From Eledone cirrhosa (lineage: Eukaryota > Mollusca > Cephalopoda > Octopoda > Eledonidae), in assembly GCA_964016885.1 (NCBI GenBank), contig OZ024742.1, positions 361,975,848-362,039,847 of the forward strand: DNA of 64,000 nucleotides, in the 5' to 3' direction. A program made the position numbers and the translations under genes. The notes under the pieces were generated by a model, which saw only the letters and a program-made list of their open reading frames with translations, did no database searches and was not told the origin of the DNA. Of this stretch, positions 58,383 through 64,000 are shown piece by piece. Position 1 is the first letter of the stretch. Each line of letters starts with the position of its first letter.

Positions 58383-58684
58383 TATATTGAAAGGATAACA
58401 AGGACAATTGATTACTCCTTCATTGCATTTATTGGTAGGTAACGCGCGTTTCGCCACTGATCAGCTCAAGGTTCGATCTGTATCGATCCTACCCGACTCA
58501 ATAATCGGCGGCTCGACGGACCCTTTAAAATGCTATAAGAAAAGAGTCCGTCCAGCCGCCGATTATTGAGTCGGGTAGGATCGATACAGATCGAACCTTG
58601 AGCTGATCAGTGGCGAAACGCGCGTCACCTACCAATAAATGCAATGAAGGAGTAATCAATCGTCCTTGTTATCCTTTCAATATA
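58383..58684. mobile_element. 302-bp palindrome with Penelope-like end sequence
   Basis: Arms 58383-58523 and 58544-58684 (141 bp) are near-perfect reverse complements around 20 bp (TTTAAAATGCTATAAGAAAA). Each arm contains GCTGATCAGTGGCGAAACGC then GCG, and CAATAAATGCAATGAAGG, which resemble a PLE end. GAAACGCGCGTC keeps the hammerhead GAAA/stem III/TH block, but CTGATCA replaces CTGATGA and no stem II exists, so the ribozyme is lost. Confidence 0.8.
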
Positions 58685-58789
58685 TTACACTCTGTATAGC
58701 TCTACACCTCATCACAGAAGTGAACCTAAACATCGAGTGCTCTCCCGGGTGAACCTGCACTAACTCCAAGTTACACCCCCTGGATATAT

Positions 58790-59359
58790 ATATATATATA
58801 TATATATGAAAATAGAGAAATTAATGTAAGCAAAAGGCCGACAATAATTCAGACATATAAGTGACTATAACATCATCATGAAAGGTTTTTAACGTAAGAT
58901 AAGGGATAAATAATTCAATCTTAATTCAAAACAAGTCAAGAAGAAAAATTTTAGCCTCAGACTTTGTGTAAGCTGGGGAAAAAACCAATACAATCTTAAC
59001 TCAAAATAAAATCAAGAAGAAATACTTAACCGACAATTTGGGTAAATCTACAAATGCACTATATAGTCTTAAAAGACTATTTCACGAAACTTTTCATTGG
59101 GGTTAGTTACGGTTGCATCGTTCATCAGTAGTTCTCAACACGTTAACAAAATCTTACTGCTAAGATGCCAGAGGGGAATTTAAAAGCACGCAATGGAACA
59201 GCGTGTTGAATTGAAATAACAAAACACACATGGAGACAGTGTACCTTTTACATATATATATAAATATATATATGTAAAAGGTAAACAGAAATAACAACAC
59301 AATCGGTACAGTATATGGAAGGTATATATTAGGTTAACGCTTGATATAGCAGGAAGAGG

Positions 59360-59397
<38 letters not shown>

Positions 59398-59398
59398 C

Positions 59399-59402
<4 letters not shown>
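58790..59402. other. Unassigned stretch with two TA-cored hairpins
   Basis: ACCTTTTACATATATATAT pairs with its reverse complement (59243-59282), and AGAGGGTCTATA pairs with TATAGACCCTCT around a TA run (59355-59402). 58850-59110 holds a partial duplication (AATCTTAAYTCAAAA and CAAGAAGAAA blocks). No gene seen. Confidence 0.5.
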
Positions 59403-59430
<28 letters not shown>

Positions 59431-59632
59431 TGTTATACTTGGGGAGGGTCATATTTGCGTAATATTGCCAGAATTAATAACAGAACACACTCACTGTTTG
59501 GTTGGTTTTCGCTTCTCGCTGTCTTTTATATCTGCGATCTAACTTACTCGGTCCTCAATGTTGCCATTGACTGACCGACGGTCAAAAATAATACAAATAC
59601 AATATAGACACAAACACATATATATAGTTTAC

Positions 59633-59685
59633 ATAATTTACATAAATCTTTCGTTGCACATCTGCAACATCGTCAGTGGTGTTAT
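59633..59685 (-). ncRNA. Candidate type I hammerhead ribozyme, minus strand (weaker)
   Basis: On the minus strand, CTGACGA is at 59676-59670 and GAAA at 59652-59649. Stem II is a perfect 6-bp GTTGCA/TGCAAC with one unpaired T after the core. Stem III is only A-T plus a G-T wobble, then T (59644) and A (59643). Stem I is CA/TG, an internal loop, then ATAA/TTAT. The extra T and weak stem III reduce confidence. Confidence 0.42.
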
Positions 59686-59948
59686 ATTTTTTTCCCCCTC
59701 CTGTTGTGTTGTATGTCTACGCCATTTTTTTTATTCAGTCTGTCTATATATTTATTTATTTATTTGCTTGTTTGTTTATTTTATTTTATTTTGTCTTCTT
59801 TGCGCATGCGTTTGCGTGTGTGTATAGTGTTATGTGTGCTGTGTGACTAGTGTGTATAGTGTTGTGTCTGCTAGGTGACTAGTGTGTGTTTATGTGCTTG
59901 TTGTTATTGTGCTTGTATATGTATTTATTTATCTTATTTTATTTTATT

Positions 59949-59987
<39 letters not shown>

Positions 59988-60096
59988 CTTATTTATACTT
60001 CTCTTAGGTCAGTGTTGTTTGTTTGGGTGTATAACAATATCTGTTTCGACACACGATTTCATATAAAAAACCTCGCTAAACTATATATATATATAT
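59686..60096. repeat. T-rich sequence with (TTTA)n
   Basis: (TTTA)n at 59940-59990 and shorter runs at 59750-59790. The frames of 63-167 codons are low complexity and not genes. Confidence 0.7.
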
Positions 60097-60156
60097 ATAT
60101 GGAAAAGAATGAAACGAAATTTCATTTCTCTCTCTTAGTACGGCTAATACCTAAAT

Positions 60157-60609
60157 ATAAGTATGTATACGTACATACATATATGTGTACAGACGCACAG
60201 TACTATGTATATATATATACATACATGCACATATATATATATGTACGTATGGGTTTACCGAACATTTATTATAAAGTTCGGTTTGTTTGTAAACAAACAG
60301 CCCCAATTATGCCGTACAGTGCTCGGCAACCATCGTCGCCCTTTTGTTCAACACTGACACAGGTATACGATGCTGACGATAGCCGATAAGCTTGAAACTA
60401 GTACATTGTTCCTGTATCAGTGTTGAACAAAGGGCGACGATGGTTGCCGAGCACTACGGCATAATTCGGGCTGTTTGTTTACAAACAAACCGAACATTAT
60501 AATAACTGTTGGGTAAACCCATACGTACATATATATATGTGTGCATGTATGTATATATATATACATACTACTGTGCGTCTGTACACATATATGTATGTAC
60601 GTATACATA

Positions 60610-60614
<5 letters not shown>
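60157..60614. mobile_element. 458-bp palindrome with hammerhead at its apex
   Basis: Arms 60157-60363 and 60411-60614 are reverse complements with few changes (outer ATAAGTATGTATACGTACAT; inner GTTCAACACTGACACAGG / CCTGTATCAGTGTTGAAC). The upstream flank AAATTTCATTTCTCTCTCTT and the arms match the foldback at 46372-47060, so they are one family. There is no ORF. Confidence 0.85.
60359..60415 (+). ncRNA. Candidate type I hammerhead ribozyme
   Basis: CTGACGA is at 60373-60379 and GAAA at 60394-60397. Stem I is ACGATG (60367-60372) with CATTGT (60404-60409), then internal loop TAT/T, then ACAGG (60359-60363) with CCTGT (60411-60415), and it continues into the palindrome arms. Stem II is a short AGC/GCT. 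Stem III is AC/GT with loop TA, then T (60402) and A (60403). Compared with the 46671 copy, stem I has changed at two pairs but still pairs (G-U to A-U, G-C to G-U). Confidence 0.65.
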
Positions 60615-60650
<36 letters not shown>

Positions 60651-61266
60651 TACACAATAATCAAAGCTATGTTCAAATTATTTTATTGTTGACAATCGTT
60701 TCTTGCAAGCTATCGTTTGGAATCATCGGAGCAGTAGCAATATTTGTACATATAATTAACCTCCTATTCAACTGAACAATCATATAGATACATGGATATT
60801 AATGTTGTCAACAACAGTTTCATATTTACAGGGTGGAATGGATACGACATAGATTACAAGTTGTTTACACGTCTAATTAGTTAAATCTCTTGTGTTATTA
60901 ATATACATTATATTATGTTATAAGTGAATCCCATAAATATAAAATGCTATTAATTTATATATTTAATTATAAATATAATTTATTTTTCTATATTACATTA
61001 AGTGTCTCATCATATTGTTATCTATCCATTACTGAATATAATATAAGCAAGCTATAGTGGTTATATTAAATGGTGTTAGCTTTGTGTTTATTCTAAATAG
61101 TTATTGTAAAGTTGGAAATAAAAAGGAGTTAAGTAGAGTGATGAGCTGATCAAAGAGTGAGATGCTGTGGGGGCACTTATATGCCCATAATACCTAGAGG
61201 TGAGGTGTTAATGGTGGTGAGGAATTCAGATCTAACATTGTTATATATTAGCAGCTAGGTTTAAAG
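60615..61266. other. TA run and AT-rich 3' flank of a PLE
   Basis: (TA)n at 60612-60647, then AT-rich sequence. 61140-61265 is the 3' untranslated part of the PLE below, because it matches 57240-57390. No other feature. Confidence 0.55.
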
Positions 61267-62851
61267 CTATGAAAAGTGTGTCGGTGGTAGTTCTGGCGAT
61301 TTTCTATTTAGGAGGTCTTGCTTAGAATAGATTATTGTTCGGGTCTCTAGAAGACAGAGGTTACATAATTTATTTGGTGGTTTATACGATGCGGCCCTAT
61401 CTACTATCTCCCATTGAAGTGTATATGGTTTATTCCTAGTTTTCAGAGAGTGTATGTAGCTAGATAAAGAAGTGGAGTTGGCTAGATTGTGTTTTTTGAA
61501 AGTGTGGAGATGCGAGTTACATCTCGTCTTGAAGCAGTTTAAAGTTGAACTGATATATGTTTTAGAAGAGTTGTTTGTGTTGACCGTGCATGAGTAAATG
61601 ATGTCTTTGATTAAGCAATTTTTACCTAAGGGGCAAGTTCTATTTGTTCTACAGTTACAGTTATTCTGTTAGTTTGCTTGCCGGTTACTATGTTGTGTAG
61701 ATGCCTGGTTGTTAGGGATAGCATTAGTGTAATGATGATTGTCGTTCCCATTGTTATTAATTTCATTAGTGCTATTATCATTATTATTATTGCTACTAGA
61801 AATCTCTGGTACTATGTTGCCCTGTAAGTTTACCCCCTGCTGTGATTTAATTAGTTGGAAATAATTATTAATCTTCCTTTTATTACTACTAGCTATATGG
61901 TATGCGATGTTAGGTGTGGTAGAGTAAGAGATTTTAATGGTATTATTATTGATAAGATTATAGTATTTGTGGCCGGTTGGGAAGTTTTTTTCTAGGATTG
62001 AGAAGAAAGCCTTCGGTAAGTTGGTAGAGATGTTTAGATTGAAAAGGGGGTTGAAGAATGTATTAGTTCTTCTATTTTTGTTTTTTTGTAATTTTATTTG
62101 AAGTATTGTTTATATTTCTGTATATATTATTATTGGGGTGTTTATTCTGGTGCGAGTTACGTTTGATATTACCCTTTGTATTAGAGTTAGAGTGACTAGT
62201 ACTTTTATGATTTTTCCACCTGGCCATATTGTGAGAAATAATGTTGTAACTAGGTGATTTTATAGGTAGAAATTTCATTTTATTTTTATGTCCTGATTTA
62301 GCTAAGGCCTTATTATAGTATTGGGAATTATTGTTAAATGCGGTTTCGTTATATGATAGATTAGAGATTCTATTTGATATTCCTTTAGTAATAGTTTAAT
62401 ATAGATTTAGGGTGGTTAGAGTTGATATCTACGTAAAGTAATTTTTCATTTGGTTTATGAAAGGGTGTATATATTTTAGAGTCCAGGTAAAGGGTAACAT
62501 CAATGAAGTTAACGTTTTTAGTGTTTTTATCTAAGGTGGTACCCAAGTTGTAGTTTTTGAAAATTGTATGTAATTGTTTCCTAGTTTTTTCTATATTAAT
62601 TTGTTATAGTCAATAAGAAGTAGTGCACCATCGAGGTAGGGTAGGTTCTTATGAATTTCATTTAAGAGATATAGGCCGAACAAATCGGTGACCTGCGCCG
62701 AGTCACTAGATCCCATAGTTATGTCAAAGTTGTTATGTGTATCCTTGCGGGTCCATAATTGATCTTCAAAAGTAATTATGGTTTTTCGGGCCGCAAGGAT
62801 GACATCAATTTGGGATCTAGTAAGGTCACTATTGTTCATAGCCTTCATATA

Positions 62852-62860
<9 letters not shown>
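61267..62860 (-). pseudogene. Penelope-like element: RT C-terminal half, linker and GIY-YIG, decayed
   Basis: Minus strand, N to C. RT core: FDITMGSSDSAQVTDLFGLY then LLNEIHKNLPYLDG at about 62750-62600 (PLE pattern FD.TMGS.D.A.V..L.GLY.LN; the YRDDG that should follow is lost). RT thumb: FKNYNLGTTLDK, NVNFIDVTLYLDSKIYTPFH, KPNEKLLYVDINSNHPKSIL at about 62570-62390. Linker: asparagine-rich, 62280-62070. Then NPLFNLNISTNLPKAFFSIL and EKNFPTGHKYYNL at 62050-61960, and CNCRTNRTCPLGKNCLIKDI (a CxC...CPL..C motif). GIY-YIG: SKTYISSTLNCFKTRCNSHL (YIG reads YIS), then CNLCLLETRTIIYSKQDLLN, ending at TAG 61267-61269. Frame breaks and stops (for example TAA just before CNCR) make it a pseudogene. The 5' part ends in a TA run at 62860. 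Confidence 0.87.
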
Positions 62861-62881
<21 letters not shown>

Positions 62882-62892
<11 letters not shown>

Positions 62893-63525
62893 AACATGGG
62901 GAGAAGAATACTGCATGGTTGCACATGGATTACATATTATAAAATTAGTCCCTCATCAGTGATTTGCCAACCATCATTGGTATTTCATCGCATTAAAAAT
63001 CAGTACCTCAGGTTGGTGCGAGCAATAACTAAAATAATCTATTGGGACAAGTGAGTCGCGTAAAGCGAGTGAGACAAGTAAACAACATAGAAGGAAAAGC
63101 AAACCGAAGATGGGAAGAAAAACAAGCAACATGGTTATCCGATCAGCACAAGCTGGGTGAACTTCATGAGCGCTCAGAAAACAGACCTTTCGCTGTGAAT
63201 GGGACGTGAGAAAGAAAGAATCCCACTCCTAGCGAACGGGAGGAAGTGAGAAGGGGAGAAACAGAGAGTGAGTGAGTGGAAGTGCGAGGAAGAAGTCAGT
63301 CGAGAGAAAGTGTGAACTGGCAGAGGGGACGAAAGAAGGTAAGAGAAACAGAGAGAACGGGGGAGCAGTAAGAGAGAAAGAGAGAAACAGATAATCGCAG
63401 TTTAGGTAAATATATATGAAAAACATGGGGAGAAGAATACTGCATGGTTGCACATGGATTACATATTATAAAATTAGTCCCTCATCAGTGTTTTGCCAAC
63501 GATCATTGGTATTTAATCGCATATA
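62882..63525. mobile_element. Penelope-like terminal direct repeats, 531-bp spacing
   Basis: 62882-62997 and 63412-63525 are direct repeats (GAAAAACATGGGGAGAAGAA... to ATTTMATCGCAT) offset by 531 bp with few differences. They lie 5' of the minus-strand PLE coding region, as expected for pseudo-LTRs with a tandem partial copy. Between them, 63060-63410 is purine-rich and resembles 51400-51720 (GAACGGGAGGAAG). The minus strand has CTGATGA at both repeats but no GAAA partner. Confidence 0.7.
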
Positions 63526-63536
63526 CAGTATATATA

Positions 63537-63662
63537 TATAGATGTTGTACAGTCTCGGTTACACACGCTGTATTTATACAGATATAACTCCATATATATA
63601 TATATATGGAGTTATATCTGTATAAATACAGCGTGTGTAACCGAGACTGTACAACATCTATA
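63537..63662. other. Perfect 126-bp palindrome
   Basis: Arms of 63 bp (TATAGATGTTGTACAGTCTC... and its exact reverse complement) meet at a TA-rich centre near 63599/63600 with no spacer. It contains ACACGCTGTATTTATACAG and ACTCCATATATA. Origin unknown. Confidence 0.88.
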
Positions 63663-63743
63663 ATATATATACACATATCTCATATGTAGGAGTGTAACAC
63701 GCCAGAAAATAGGAATTTCTCTGTAAATTGAGAAAAAGATAAA

Positions 63744-63788
63744 CACTTTAATCGATTTTCAGATCTAATTGACTCTTCATCAGAAGTA
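63744..63788 (-). ncRNA. Candidate type I hammerhead ribozyme, minus strand
   Basis: On the minus strand, CTGATGA is at 63783-63777 and GAAA at 63760-63757. Stem I is TACTT with AAGTG (four Watson-Crick pairs and a U-G). Stem II is AGA-G-TC / GATCT around AATTA with one bulged G. Stem III is AAT/ATT with loop CG, then T (63750) and A (63749); predicted cleavage is between 63749 and 63748. All core bases are present. Confidence 0.7.
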
Positions 63789-64000
63789 GCATATATCATC
63801 ACTGAACCACAAAGAAACATGTATGTATATATATATATATTTGTATATATAGAAATGACTCCTTCAGGTCATGAACTGTTCCATTCGTATGAAATATTCA
63901 GGCAATCTGATAAAATATATCAGTATCATCATTTATTATGTCTTTGGGATGGGTGTTGAGAGAGGTAAAGGATGGAGAGAGGTTGATATGAGGGGGTGGA
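63789..64000. other. TA run and fragment related to 18640-18690
   Basis: 63845-63900 (AGAAATGACTCCTTCAGGTC, ATGAACTGTTCCATTCG) resembles 18645-18685 (AAATGGCTTCTACAGGACTA, GAACTGTTTCATTCG), so both are probably ends of one retroelement family. The window ends without a gene. Confidence 0.45.

Noticed and set aside
58440..58630. Hammerhead at GCTGATCAGTGGCGAAACGC in both palindrome arms
   Set aside because: The core reads CTGATCA (a required G is replaced) and there is no stem II, although GAAA, stem III and TC remain; at best a dead ribozyme.
59115..59130. Minus-strand CTGATGA at 59124
   Set aside because: A GAAA lies about 26 bases on, but no convincing stem II or stem I could be drawn.
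62950..62962. Minus-strand CTGATGA in PLE repeats (also 63482)
   Set aside because: Followed by GGGACTAATTTT without a hairpin or GAAA; no stem I found.

Overview
The window looks like repeat-dominated, gene-poor heterochromatin from a cephalopod, most likely an octopus. The clue is the repeated tRNA-derived SINE with the internal block GGTCGATAAAATAAAGTACC, which I recognise as typical of octopus genomes. I found no intact host protein-coding gene. Almost all open frames are read-through of the satellite, of TA/CT microsatellites, or of decayed transposons.

Layout. (1) 1-42915: a satellite array with a monomer of about 52 bp, roughly 33 kb and some 640 copies in total. It is organised into several overlapping higher-order repeats (2393, 1084, 1986, 3896/2067, 3002, 3672 and 981 bp offsets). 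The array is interrupted by a 6.8-kb transposon island (17752-24570), by three co-amplified copies of a 707-bp cassette (27904, 31800, 33867), and by a LINE 3' end (42034-42714). (2) 17752-24570: the island holds a hairpin, SINEs, a 1.04-kb non-autonomous Helitron, a palindrome, a possible Tigger-like end, an ORF with 15-residue repeats, a LINE 3' end, and a 955-bp long-TIR element that contains an 88-bp hAT MITE. (3) 42916-54600: SINEs (one nested inside another), large inverted repeats, a terminal-direct-repeat element, a Penelope-like (PLE) GIY-YIG domain and a Merlin transposon relic. (4) 54600-57190: CT-rich and CAA-rich low-complexity DNA. (5) 57240-64000: further PLE pieces, including about 1.6 kb of decayed RT/linker/GIY-YIG on the minus strand, and several large palindromes.

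The most interesting observation is a set of nine sites (five distinct sequences or families) that fit a type I hammerhead ribozyme. Each has CTGANGA, then a stem II, GAAA, a tiny stem III ending in TH, and flanking strands that pair as stem I. They are at 28511, 32407, 34621, 46671, 47177, 51082 and 60359 on the plus strand, and at 59633 and 63744 on the minus strand. Hammerheads with very short helix III are known from Penelope-like elements and animal retrozymes, and PLE coding relics are present here. Three ribozyme copies were carried inside the satellite by cassette amplification. Two others lie exactly 506 bp apart in a direct duplication, so they would release a 506-nt RNA. One sits at the apex of a 458-bp palindrome whose arms extend its stem I.

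All calls come from reading the sequence by eye. Family names rest on recalled motifs, not searches.
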